Assembly: GCA_023391635.1 (NCBI GenBank) | Contig: JAEWAQ010000075.1 | Coordinates: 87,388 to 151,387, forward strand | Length of the DNA: 64,000 bases | Origin: Bacillota bacterium | GTDB lineage: Bacteria; Bacillota; Bacilli; Paenibacillales; Paenibacillaceae | Direction: 5' to 3' | In this document: piece after piece, positions 50,488 to 58,924 of the stretch | How positions within the stretch are numbered: the first letter of the stretch is position 1 | Layout: each line of letters opens with the position of its first letter | Notes under the pieces: generated by a model | The model's input: only the letters and a program-made list of their open reading frames with translations | Told to the model about the DNA's origin: nothing | Databases searched by the model: none | Program-made: the position numbers and the translations under genes

Positions 50488-51276
50488 ATGGCAGCTACGG
50501 AAACGGCAGCGGGAGCGCAGACAGCGGCGAGCAATCGCAAGGTCAAATTCATTATTACGCGTCGGGATCGTCCGGATGCCGCTCCTTATACGGAGGAGTT
50601 CGAGGTTCCCTATCGTCCGAACATGAACGTCATCAGCGCCTTGATGGAAATCCAGCGCAATCCGGTTAAAGCGGACGGCGGCGCAACGGCGCCGGTCTGC
50701 TGGGAATCGAACTGCCTGGAGGAAGTGTGCGGCGCTTGCTCGATGGTGATCAACGGCAAGCCGCGCCAGGCTTGCTCAGCGCTGATCGACAAGCTGGAGC
50801 AGCCGATACGGCTCGAGCCGATGTCCACGTTCCCGGTCGTGCGCGACCTGGTCATCAACCGCGAGCGCATGTTTGGCGCGCTGAAGAAAGTGAAAGCCTG
50901 GATTCCGATCGACGGAACGTACGATCTCGGACCGGGCCCGCGGATGGCCGAGACGAAGCGGCAATGGGCTTATGAACTGTCCAAGTGTATGACTTGCGGC
51001 GTCTGCCTGGAAGCTTGCCCGAACGTGAACGACCGCAACTCGTTCATCGGACCGGCAGCCATCTCGCAAGTGCGGCTGTTCAACGCGCACCCGACCGGCG
51101 AGATGAACGCCCACGAGCGCCTCGAAGCGCTGATGGAAGAAGGAGGCATCGAAGGCTGCGGCAACTCGCAGAACTGCGTGCGCTCCTGCCCGAAAGGCAT
51201 CCCGCTCACGACGTCGATCGCGGCCATGAACAAAGACACGACCAAGCACCTGTTCAAGAAATGGCTGAGCGTGTAA
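50488..51276 (+). CDS. sdhB: Succinate dehydrogenase iron-sulfur subunit
   Basis: This 262-residue electron-transfer subunit has an N-terminal ferredoxin domain for the 2Fe-2S cluster (CWESNCLEEVCGACSM...C). A C-terminal domain binds 4Fe-4S and 3Fe-4S clusters (CMTCGVCLEACP and CGNSQNCVRSCPKGIP). It links SdhA flavin to SdhC haems. The ATG follows AAGGAGGG three bases after sdhA. A strong terminator follows. Confidence 0.96.
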   Translation: MAATETAAGAQTAASNRKVKFIITRRDRPDAAPYTEEFEVPYRPNMNVISALMEIQRNPVKADGGATAPVCWESNCLEEVCGACSMVINGKPRQACSALIDKLEQPIRLEPMSTFPVVRDLVINRERMFGALKKVKAWIPIDGTYDLGPGPRMAETKRQWAYELSKCMTCGVCLEACPNVNDRNSFIGPAAISQVRLFNAHPTGEMNAHERLEALMEEGGIEGCGNSQNCVRSCPKGIPLTTSIAAMNKDTTKHLFKKWLSV

Positions 51277-51338
51277 GACTGCTTGATCGGTATCGAACGT
51301 GAACGGCCTTAAACAGTCGAAATTAATGTTTATTTCAA

Positions 51339-51388
51339 GATGATCCGAATCCGGCTTCTCGAAGCGCGGGTTTGGATCATCTTTTTTT
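51339..51388 (+). terminator. sdhCAB terminator
   Basis: GATGATCCGAATCCG (51339-51353) pairs with CGGGTTTGGATCATC (51367-51381), a 15-bp stem with wobble pairs, followed by seven T. The rest of 51277-51428 shows nothing else. Confidence 0.92.
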
Positions 51389-51428
51389 ATCGAGGATGGT
51401 TACTCATACTGATTAGTTTGGATCGCCA

Positions 51429-51463
51429 TACAATACATTATATATAGTGTATAATGCATTGTA
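51429..51463. promoter_or_regulatory. Large inverted repeat, probable operator
   Basis: TACAATACATTATA (51429-51442) and TATAATGCATTGTA (51450-51463) are complementary over 13 of 14 bases with a 7-base centre. The arms contain TATAAT-like -10 sequence. Operators of this length and AT content fit GntR-family (YtrA-like) repressors. The following bases 51495-51533 read A-L-L-Q-I-R-G-L-I-Q-R-E-G-R before a stop, which might be a remnant of such a gene. Confidence 0.6.
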
Positions 51464-51588
51464 TATTTGTGAGATGAGGTGATACCATAAAAAATTCGCA
51501 TTACTGCAAATACGCGGGCTCATTCAACGTGAAGGCAGGTGAGCTCATTGGATTAACGAGTGGAAAATATCTTCAACTGTATTTGGCT

Positions 51589-51602
51589 TGAAAGCGTATA
51601 CA
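51589..51602 (+). promoter_or_regulatory. CcpA catabolite site (cre)
   Basis: TGAAAGCGTATACA matches 13 of 14 positions of the cre consensus TGWAARCGYTWNCW. It lies 16 bases before the small open frame at 51618 and 130 bases before the large secreted protein gene. Confidence 0.72.
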
Positions 51603-51617
51603 TTATGGAGGATATAT

Positions 51618-51710
51618 ATGGTGAAGAAGTCGTTGTTCGCATCCGGCAACATCGGTTTGAAATCTTATGGCTCTTTTGTCAGTTTCAATCATCTCAAAGT
51701 GAAAAAATAA
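51618..51710 (+). CDS. Possible 30-residue small protein
   Basis: ATG at 51618 with GGAGG six bases upstream opens MVKKSLFASGNIGLKSYGSF and ends at TAA 51710, just before the ribosome site of the large secreted protein. The good ribosome site and tight spacing support a real small gene or leader peptide. Lysine-rich ends and lack of a hydrophobic helix give no function. It could also be a gene remnant. Confidence 0.4.
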   Translation: MVKKSLFASGNIGLKSYGSFVSFNHLKVKK

Positions 51711-51731
51711 CCAAACGAGGGAGGGACAGAT

Positions 51732-54700
51732 ATGAACGGAAGCTTCATGAGAATCAAGATGCTGCTATTGAGCTGTGCGCTAGCGCTAGCGCTCATCCCA
51801 ACGATTCCGGTCCATGCAGCCAAAGGGGATGAAAAGACGATGGCGTTCAAAGTGAAAGATTTAGACGGCAACCCGACGCTGTATGTCGATGGAAATCCGC
51901 AAACGTTTTTGATGTGGACCCAGCGTGCAGAAACTTATCCCAATTATGTCGAGAGTGCCGTCCATGCAGATATTCATATCTATCAATTGCGGATGGGCAC
52001 AGGATTTCCCACCCTGGCTTTCTGGGAGCCGTTGATGGAGCGAATACTCGCCAAGGACCCGAAGGCTTACTTTGTTGTTCCCTTCTGGTTAGGTTCGGGG
52101 TTCACTTTCGGATTTGAAAAACAAAATACATCCGAGTTTAATGTGGATGCCGGTGCGAGTTGGAATGTGAATGGTTTCGGCTCTCAGGAGTGGATGAACC
52201 GAGCCGAGTTGTTCCTGCGGGAGACGGTCCGGCAGTTCGAGAACAGCAAATGGAAGAATCGGGTCATGGGGTATGCGCTTACTGCTGGAGATCTCGGAGA
52301 GTGGTTTTATGTAAATACATGGGGGGATAGGGATTTCGACCGCATCATTGCGAATACCACAACTTTCCGGGAGTGGCTTCAGAAAAAATACAAGCAGGAT
52401 ACGAAGAAATTAAGGAGGCTGTGGAACGATGAGTCGGGGAGGCTGTGGAACGATGAGTCGCTGACGTTCCAAACGGCAGCGATCCCTGCCAAAGCGAGCG
52501 GCAATCCTTTCCTGGACCCGGAAGCCAAGAGACCTCTTCTCGATTATCTGGAATATCACAACGAACAAGTGACCCATGTTCAGAAGCGGTTGGCTGCCGT
52601 TGTTAAGGACGAGACACAGCGGAATAAGTTGGTCATGGTTTTCTACGGCTATACGATGGAATTCGGCGAACGAGGCCCAATCTCCGGTCATCTTGCGTTT
52701 GAGAAGCTGCTCGATTCCCCGGATATCGACTTGCTGGGCTCGCCCTTCGACTACCGGTATCGCGGTTTGCAAGGATATTCCGGTTCGCATGGAGCCATGG
52801 ATTCTATCCGGCTAAGCGGGAAAATTTATCTGAGTGAAGACGATTATGCTACACATATCGGCACAGATTCTGGCGGCTCACCACCATTGGGCAAAACGGT
52901 GGAAGAGTCCCTGGCGCTGCTATGGCGCAATTTTGGCTATTCGTTAACCAAGTCCTTCGGACATTGGTGGTATGATGACAGCGGGTACGGGTCATTCAAC
53001 AATGCCCGCATCATGAACGGCATTGCCCGGATGAACGATCTGGCCAAACAAAGCGTTCAACTGCCCAGGAATTCGGTCACCGAGATCGCGTTGGTGGTGG
53101 ATGAGCAGTCGCAGCTCGCGCAATCCGTCACATCATCGTCTTTGAATGAAAGCCTCGCGAATGTAAGAAGCAATTTATCCAAGATCGGCGCCCCTTACGA
53201 TGCGGTCTTATTGTCCGATGTGCTCAAGGGAAAAGCGAATGCTTATAAACTGCTTATCATGTCCAACGCCTATTGGATGAATCAAGAGCAGAGGAAACAG
53301 TGGAAGAAGTTGAACAAGAGAGGTCAAACCGTCGTGTGGATGTATGCACCCGGTTATTGGACCCAAGGAGCCGATGGCGTATACGACAAATCGTCTGCGA
53401 ATATCACGGATATAATCGGGCTGCCTATTGCCGAAGATGGCGTCAGAGCAACGGCGATCACGGCAGAACACAGTCCCCTGGGTCATTCGGGTGAAGTACA
53501 TGCCGGAGAAGAGCTGGGCAAAGCGGGAGCCGATGTTCCTTTCTTCTATTTGAAGAACGAATCGGGGGTTACGGTGATCGGCAGAACGGAAGGGAAGGCG
53601 ACTTCGGCTCTCAAAAAACATAAAGATTGGAATGAGATTTGGTTCGGTGCGCCTTCGATCCAATCCCCTGCCTTGTACAGAGATCTTGCGGACCTCGCAG
53701 GGGTGCATCTTTATAGCAGAAAGGGCCGTTTTGTAAGTGCGAATGCGTCTTTCGTCTTCGTTACGCTGCCCGAAGCAGCGGACGATGAGCCGATCAAGTT
53801 TCGCAATACGAGATCTGTATTTGAAGTTCGCTCAGGCGTCGCGGTTACTCCCGATGCCAACGGCATCGTAAACGTAAGCACGGATCATGCCGCTACTTTT
53901 GTGTACTACGTCGGTCCGGCAGGCGGGCTGCAAATGCCGAATATCGATGAACTCGAGACGTCGTTGCATGAATTGGTTGTCAAAATCGAAGGGGAGAAGT
54001 TGCAGGAACAACAATTAGGCAATTCGTCACCGAGAACGATAGAGCTTTCGCCCGGGCAGTCCGTCAAACTGGGAACCACCGGTATTACAGAAGATGGTTA
54101 CTATTATTACAAGGATGAAATGATCGGGGCTCCGGAGTGGTCATCCGATGCACCGGATGTAGCGGCTGTGGACAGCGGCGGGAATTTACGCGCAGTTGGC
54201 GCAGGACATGCGGTGATTACCGCTGAGCTGGATGGTGTTGCGGGAACCATCGGAGTTTATGTGAAGGATGTTGAACGTCAGTCGTTCAAACAGGAGCTAA
54301 TCGATTCTGCCGCATGGGGCACGTGGTCGTTGAACAGCGGAGGAACATCGTTTGCATTTGGCCAGGGCAATGAGTGGGGGACAGCTTACTTGATCGACAG
54401 CGTGGTATCGGCAGATGGACAGACACGTGATAACGTCATTCGGCTGGAACCACGGGTGAATGGCGAACAAGTCAGCGCCTTGCTTCAGCATACAACGATT
54501 CCGGATCGGGATCGCGTTAAACTGGCTCTTGAACTTTATTATCCGCAAGGGACATCGAGCGACACGGTCAATGATTTGATTGTTGTGGGATATGACGAGA
54601 ATTGGTCTGCCGTATTTCAGGCTTCCAAAAGCATAGAGGCCCCTGGGGGGTTCTTTGAAACAGATTTAAGCGCCTTTGCCGGTCAAACCATCCATTTGAG

Positions 54701-55454
54701 TATTATTTATCGTCATCGATCAGGGACGCCAATCGAATCTTCAGCAATTGATCTGGCAAGTGCAGCATTTACATTAGAGAGTGCCTCCAATGAAGAGCCT
54801 GTCTTGACCGACATCCGGTTTAACGAGCAGAACAAGAACATAACGGTCGGTCAAACCGCACCGTTGGATGTATCTCATGTATACTCGGATGGTACAGTCA
54901 ATCCGTGGACGCCGAATGAACATTCTGTTTGGGAAAGCGATCGTCCGGATATCGCTGCGGTTGATGAAGCTGGAAATGTCACCGGTTTAAAAAGGGGCGA
55001 CGCCATCATTACGTTGTTGACGGATAAACAGCTCATTAAATGCTTTGTCCATGTAACGTCAGGGGAGAGCGAATCGGACGCAGCAGCCATTCTGGCAGAA
55101 ACGCCGTACTTGCGGTTGACCAAGAGTGAGAAACGCATCCTTGCTTTAAAGGAACTAACCGCGGAGGGCTACTACCGTAAGCCTTCGCAACCGGTGAAAT
55201 GGAGTGCGGAACCGGCGGGAATCGTGGACGTTGCCGCTGATGGAACCGTAAAAACAAAACGAGAAGGAGTAGCCATCATTCAGGCCGATATGGGCAGTTT
55301 TCGCACGCATATTCTCATTGAAGTTCTTAAAAAGCATACCCCATTAACTTGGGAGGATCCTTTCCGGTGGTCATCCATTACACGTTTGCCCGGCTTTGGA
55401 TTGGATAATCCGGATTTTTCGTATCGCTACACAGGTCTAAGGATCATCGAGTAA
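51732..55454 (+). CDS. Large secreted protein with glycosidase-like N-terminal region and Ig-like repeats
   Basis: This is a 1240-residue exported protein. A signal peptide (MRIKMLLLSCALALALIPTIPVHAA) precedes a region of about 600 residues that looks like a (beta/alpha)8 glycosidase followed by a GH42-trimerisation-like domain (RNSVTEIALVVDEQS). Then come Big_2-type Ig-like repeats (VAAVDSGGNLRAVGAGHAVITAELDG; IAAVDEAGNVTGLKRGDAIITLL; VDVAADGTVKTKREGVAIIQADM) and a carbohydrate-binding-like beta region (AWGTWSLNSGGTSFAFG). ATG 51732 follows GAGGGAGGG. A polysaccharide-degrading or cell-surface role under CcpA control is inferred; the enzyme family was not recognised. It carries a 24-bp in-frame tandem duplication. 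Confidence 0.78.
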   Translation: MNGSFMRIKMLLLSCALALALIPTIPVHAAKGDEKTMAFKVKDLDGNPTLYVDGNPQTFLMWTQRAETYPNYVESAVHADIHIYQLRMGTGFPTLAFWEPLMERILAKDPKAYFVVPFWLGSGFTFGFEKQNTSEFNVDAGASWNVNGFGSQEWMNRAELFLRETVRQFENSKWKNRVMGYALTAGDLGEWFYVNTWGDRDFDRIIANTTTFREWLQKKYKQDTKKLRRLWNDESGRLWNDESLTFQTAAIPAKASGNPFLDPEAKRPLLDYLEYHNEQVTHVQKRLAAVVKDETQRNKLVMVFYGYTMEFGERGPISGHLAFEKLLDSPDIDLLGSPFDYRYRGLQGYSGSHGAMDSIRLSGKIYLSEDDYATHIGTDSGGSPPLGKTVEESLALLWRNFGYSLTKSFGHWWYDDSGYGSFNNARIMNGIARMNDLAKQSVQLPRNSVTEIALVVDEQSQLAQSVTSSSLNESLANVRSNLSKIGAPYDAVLLSDVLKGKANAYKLLIMSNAYWMNQEQRKQWKKLNKRGQTVVWMYAPGYWTQGADGVYDKSSANITDIIGLPIAEDGVRATAITAEHSPLGHSGEVHAGEELGKAGADVPFFYLKNESGVTVIGRTEGKATSALKKHKDWNEIWFGAPSIQSPALYRDLADLAGVHLYSRKGRFVSANASFVFVTLPEAADDEPIKFRNTRSVFEVRSGVAVTPDANGIVNVSTDHAATFVYYVGPAGGLQMPNIDELETSLHELVVKIEGEKLQEQQLGNSSPRTIELSPGQSVKLGTTGITEDGYYYYKDEMIGAPEWSSDAPDVAAVDSGGNLRAVGAGHAVITAELDGVAGTIGVYVKDVERQSFKQELIDSAAWGTWSLNSGGTSFAFGQGNEWGTAYLIDSVVSADGQTRDNVIRLEPRVNGEQVSALLQHTTIPDRDRVKLALELYYPQGTSSDTVNDLIVVGYDENWSAVFQASKSIEAPGGFFETDLSAFAGQTIHLSIIYRHRSGTPIESSAIDLASAAFTLESASNEEPVLTDIRFNEQNKNITVGQTAPLDVSHVYSDGTVNPWTPNEHSVWESDRPDIAAVDEAGNVTGLKRGDAIITLLTDKQLIKCFVHVTSGESESDAAAILAETPYLRLTKSEKRILALKELTAEGYYRKPSQPVKWSAEPAGIVDVAADGTVKTKREGVAIIQADMGSFRTHILIEVLKKHTPLTWEDPFRWSSITRLPGFGLDNPDFSYRYTGLRIIE
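52416..52463 (+). repeat. 24-bp in-frame tandem duplication
   Basis: AGGCTGTGGAACGATGAGTC occurs at 52416 and again at 52440, giving a 24-base unit in two copies. It encodes RLWNDESG/RLWNDESL inside the secreted protein. The copies are identical for 21 of 24 bases, which suggests a recent duplication. Confidence 0.92.
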
Positions 55455-55461
55455 GTTACAA

Positions 55462-55494
55462 CAAGAGGTTGCCCTGAAAGCAGCCTCTTGTCTT
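55462..55494 (+). terminator. Terminator of the secreted protein gene
   Basis: CAAGAGGTTGC (55462-55472) pairs with GCAGCCTCTTG (55480-55490) with one wobble pair and is followed by TCTTT. It separates the secreted protein from the dehydrogenase operon. Confidence 0.82.
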
Positions 55495-55540
55495 TCACCC
55501 AAGCAGGAGGAATGCCGTTACGGACTTATCAAAGAATGAA

Positions 55541-56596
55541 GTGACCGATACCAGTGTGAAACACGGCTATGGGATTGCGATCATTGGTGCCGGATTTATC
55601 GTCGGAGAGTGCCATCTGCCTGCATATCGCGATTGCCGTTTTCATGTCGTCGGCATCTTTTCAAGATCGATCGACAAGGCACGAGCTCTTGCTGAAAGGT
55701 TTGCCGTGCCGAATGTCTACAGTTCTATGGACGAACTGCTTGCCGATCCTCGCGTCGATGTGGTCGATATCGCCGTACCGCCTCACGAGCAGCTCACGCT
55801 CATCCGCAAGGTTGCCGAAGCAGGCAAGTCGATTCTGGCTCAGAAACCGCTGGCGGTAAGCTACGAAGAAGCGGTAGAAATCGTCCGGATCTGCGAGAAG
55901 GCTGGCGTGAAGCTGTGCGTAAACCAGAATGGGAGATACGATCCCGCTATTCAGGCTGCCAAGAGGTACATAGACCAAGGTTTGCTGGGCAAGCCGGTGT
56001 TCGCGACGATCGAGCTGCGCTTCAAGCCGCATTGGCAACCTTATCAGATTGAATACGAACGGCTGATGTTCCTGTTCATGAGCATCCACCATCTCGATCA
56101 GTTCCGATTCTGGTTCGGGATGCCGGAGCGTATCTATGCCAGCTCCGCTCCTCATCCGGACGGGTCCTTCAAGGGGGATTATCTCGGATCGTACATTCTG
56201 AATTATGAGAACGGTCTGCTGGCGAACGCTTGGGACGACGGGTATACGTGGAATGAAGACGGGTTTGGCGTGTTTTACAAAATCGAAGGAACGGATGGCG
56301 TTATCAAAATGAACATCGGATGGCCGAGCGGCGGACCGAGCGAGATCAGCGTATTCTCTTCCAAGCTCGGCGGAGAATGGCACACGCCGGAGCTGAAGGG
56401 AAACTGGTTCCCGGACGCCTTCGGCTACACGATGGGGGAATTGTTCATTAGCATCGAGACAGGCGAAGAGTCGCCGATCAGCGGGTGGAACAATCTGTTA
56501 ACGATGGCCATGGTGGAAGCTTGCTACAAGTCCGACAAGGAGAAAAGGTCGGTGAGGTTGGCGGAAATCATGGACGGGGAGAAAAGTTTCGTTTGA
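55541..56596 (+). CDS. Gfo/Idh/MocA-family sugar oxidoreductase 1
   Basis: This 351-residue NAD(P)-dependent dehydrogenase has the N-terminal Rossmann loop IAIIGAGFIVGECHLPAY, the catalytic-region QKPLAVSYEEA (lysine after EKP-like motif) and NQNGRYDPAIQAAKR. The middle beta-sheet domain carries HHLDQFRFWFG. Family members oxidise inositols, sugars or sugar alcohols. It is paired with a TIM-barrel isomerase and a second homologue, the usual grouping for inositol- or keto-sugar-type pathways. It starts at GTG 55541; the only AGGAGG is 30 bases upstream and serves a ten-codon frame whose TGA overlaps the GTG. Confidence 0.88.
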   Translation: MTDTSVKHGYGIAIIGAGFIVGECHLPAYRDCRFHVVGIFSRSIDKARALAERFAVPNVYSSMDELLADPRVDVVDIAVPPHEQLTLIRKVAEAGKSILAQKPLAVSYEEAVEIVRICEKAGVKLCVNQNGRYDPAIQAAKRYIDQGLLGKPVFATIELRFKPHWQPYQIEYERLMFLFMSIHHLDQFRFWFGMPERIYASSAPHPDGSFKGDYLGSYILNYENGLLANAWDDGYTWNEDGFGVFYKIEGTDGVIKMNIGWPSGGPSEISVFSSKLGGEWHTPELKGNWFPDAFGYTMGELFISIETGEESPISGWNNLLTMAMVEACYKSDKEKRSVRLAEIMDGEKSFV

Positions 56597-56625
56597 CAGA
56601 ATGAGGACCATGGGAGGCATTCACA

Positions 56626-57489
56626 ATGAAATTCGGCGTTTTGTCCATCGCTTTCGGAGAAATCGGTTATCGGGAACTGGCCCGCAAGATCGGCTCGTAC
56701 GGATTTGACGCGACGCACATGGAACTTAAGCATATTTTGGACATCGACCATGCCCCAGGCAAGCTGAGTACGGGCTGCGCGAATATGCTCGCGGAGGAAT
56801 TCCAGAGGCACGGTGTTCGAATCCAGGCATTGGGCATGTATACGAACCTGGTCGACGTGAACGAGGAGCGGCGCCAGTACGGCATCAACCAGCTGAAGGA
56901 GCATCTTCGTTACGCGAGAGACTTCGGAGCAAGCGTCGTAACGACAGAGACAGGGACGGTGAACCCGCACAGCCCGTGGGAGCATCACCCCGATAACCGG
57001 AAGGAAGAGAGCTGGATCAAGCTGCGCGCGGCGGTCGAGGAGTTGGCGGAGGAAGCGGAGAAATGGGGTGTATTTCTCGGATTGGAAGGATACTACAATA
57101 ATGTTATCGACACCCTGGCAGCGATGGAGCGAATGCTGAGGGAAGTACCATCCTCCAATATCGGCATTGTCATGGATCCCTGCAATTACATTACGCAAAA
57201 AGACGAGCCTCGTCAGGACGAAGTGATTCAAGAAGCGTTCGACAAGCTGTCCGACCGCATTCTGATCGCTCATGCCAAGGATTTCAATTACCGCCACGAC
57301 GACGATACCGCAGAGCACAAGATGGTTCAGCCGGCGGCGGGCACCGGGTATTTGAACTATCCGCTATATCTGAAGCTTCTCCATGAGCGTAAGCCGTACG
57401 TCAAAATCTATCTTGAGCATTTGGCCGAACATCAAATGCTGACATCCATGTCGTTCGTACGCCAAATTGCCGAAAGCGTACGCGGCTAG
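56626..57489 (+). CDS. Sugar-phosphate isomerase/epimerase TIM-barrel protein (xylose-isomerase-like)
   Basis: This 287-residue barrel of the AP-endonuclease-2/IolE-type family has metal-ligand-type acidic and histidine residues across the strands: VTTETGT, GLEGYY, VMDPCNY, IAHAKDF and IYLEHL. It would isomerise or epimerise a keto-sugar or inositol product. ATG 56626 follows TGGGAGG. It lies between two Gfo/Idh/MocA genes, close behind the first (29 bases) and 43 bases before the second, so the three act together. Confidence 0.87.
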   Translation: MKFGVLSIAFGEIGYRELARKIGSYGFDATHMELKHILDIDHAPGKLSTGCANMLAEEFQRHGVRIQALGMYTNLVDVNEERRQYGINQLKEHLRYARDFGASVVTTETGTVNPHSPWEHHPDNRKEESWIKLRAAVEELAEEAEKWGVFLGLEGYYNNVIDTLAAMERMLREVPSSNIGIVMDPCNYITQKDEPRQDEVIQEAFDKLSDRILIAHAKDFNYRHDDDTAEHKMVQPAAGTGYLNYPLYLKLLHERKPYVKIYLEHLAEHQMLTSMSFVRQIAESVRG

Positions 57490-57532
57490 CCTGCGCTTCC
57501 ATAAGCGATTAGAGAGAGGAGATCGGCAGATT

Positions 57533-58585
57533 GTGGCACACGAAAGTAAATTGATCTACAAGCTTCCAAAGAAACACGACTACGGCATCGGCATCGTCGG
57601 CGCGGGCGGCATTGTGAACGGAGCGCATCTTCCGGCCTACCGGGCGGCGGGTCTGCAAGTAAAAGCGATTGCAGACGTCAACGGGGCGGCGGTGAAACAG
57701 ACGGCCGAACGTTGGGGCATCGCGGATTTCTTTGCCGATTTTCGCAAGCTGTTGGAGCGTTCCGATATCGACATTATCGATATCGCGATTCCGAACGAAG
57801 GAAGGGTGGAGATCGTCAAGGAGGCCGTCGCCGCGGGCAAGCATGTGCTCATTCAAAAACCGTTTGCACACAAAATCGAACAGGCGGAAGAGATGATCGC
57901 GCTTGCCAGAGCTGCCGGAGTCAAGCTTGCGGTCAATCAGAACGCCAGGTTTGCCCCTTTTTATTACAGGGTTAAGCAAATTATCGACGCGGGGCATCTG
58001 GGCGAAATCTACCTGATGACCCACGAGATGCGCATCAATCAGGACGCGTATATGGCCGATACGTGGTTCGCCAACGTTCCGCATTTCCTGATCGTCGATT
58101 ACGATATCCATCATATTGACTTGATGCGTCACTGGTCGGGGATGACCCCGGAGCGGGTATTCGTGTCCGGGACAAGAATGCCGGGTCAGAACTTCGCTTG
58201 CGATATGACAAATCTGACGACGATGGAATTTGCAAACGGATTGCGCGCGTTGCTGACGACGGTCGATACGACGCAGCATGACGAACATTTCTGGCGTTTC
58301 TCGGTCGAAGGAACGAAAGGCAGCTTGTACGGTCGGATCGAGAACGGCTACAAGCATCCTCGGATCGAGTATTGCTCCAGCGGCAACCCCGGGAAGTGGA
58401 TAAGGCCAACGGTGCGAGGAGAATGGTTTCCGGACGCATTTTACGGCACCATGTTTGAATTGATGCAAGCGATCGATGAGGATCGGGAGCCGTCGATCAG
58501 CGGTGCGGACAACCTGGATACGTTAAAAGTGATGCACAGCATGATTCGCTCCGTCGAAGAGAAGACCGTTATTCAGGTGAAATAA
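57533..58585 (+). CDS. Gfo/Idh/MocA-family sugar oxidoreductase 2
   Basis: This 350-residue dehydrogenase has the Rossmann loop IGIVGAGGIVNGAHLPAYRA, IQKPFAHKIEQA with the lysine of the EKP motif, NQNARFAPFYYRVKQII, and HHIDLMRHWSG in the substrate domain. It shares the overall plan of the first copy but is clearly distinct in sequence. The GTG at 57533 follows AGAGAGGA. Two dehydrogenases around an isomerase can interconvert 2-keto and 3-keto intermediates, so an oxidise-isomerise-reduce route is likely. Confidence 0.88.
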   Translation: MAHESKLIYKLPKKHDYGIGIVGAGGIVNGAHLPAYRAAGLQVKAIADVNGAAVKQTAERWGIADFFADFRKLLERSDIDIIDIAIPNEGRVEIVKEAVAAGKHVLIQKPFAHKIEQAEEMIALARAAGVKLAVNQNARFAPFYYRVKQIIDAGHLGEIYLMTHEMRINQDAYMADTWFANVPHFLIVDYDIHHIDLMRHWSGMTPERVFVSGTRMPGQNFACDMTNLTTMEFANGLRALLTTVDTTQHDEHFWRFSVEGTKGSLYGRIENGYKHPRIEYCSSGNPGKWIRPTVRGEWFPDAFYGTMFELMQAIDEDREPSISGADNLDTLKVMHSMIRSVEEKTVIQVK

Positions 58586-58618
58586 CATTGCTGTGAAATG
58601 ATAAATAATTGTATTGGG

Positions 58619-58642
58619 ACAGTCTCTTGATGAGGCTGTTTT
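58619..58642 (+). terminator. Terminator of the dehydrogenase operon
   Basis: ACAGTCTC (58619-58626) and GAGGCTGT (58632-58639) form an eight-pair stem with one wobble, followed by TTTTC. Confidence 0.7.
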
Positions 58643-58725
58643 CTGTATGCGACGGCAGTCAATATGCGTTATCCGACAGCGAAAAATGATGCGCAATTCT
58701 ATTTTGAAATTATCGAAATTACTTG

Positions 58726-58873
58726 TTGAATTTATAAATGACATACTGTATTATATATAATATATTAAATAATGAAACGCTTACATGCTTAAGGAGGCAT
58801 TCTCTACGACACTAAATTTATCCTAAGTCAACACTCGGCAATTTGTCTATCCGTACGATTGAAAGCGTTAATA
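58726..58873 (+). promoter_or_regulatory. Promoter and CcpA site (cre) of the esterase/importer operon
   Basis: TTGAAT (58726-58731), 17 bases, then TATTAT (58749-58754) form a likely promoter. TGAAAGCGTTAATA (58860-58873) matches 13 of 14 cre positions and lies downstream of the start point, where CcpA would act as a roadblock. A second element, TGAAACGCTTACA near 58783, is one base short of a cre. The rest of 58643-58924 shows nothing else. Confidence 0.75.
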
Positions 58874-58924
58874 GCTGCAGGCTTAATAACGAATCCATGA
58901 TGCCTAAAGGAGCCGAACAACAAA

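Noticed and set aside
51560..51832. 90-codon frame ahead of the secreted protein
   Set aside because: It overlaps the start of the secreted protein in another frame and has no ribosome site; the 30-residue frame at 51618 is the better candidate.
58778..58792. Second cre at TGAAACGCTTACA
   Set aside because: It is one base short of the cre spacing around the central CG, so only the site at 58860 was called.
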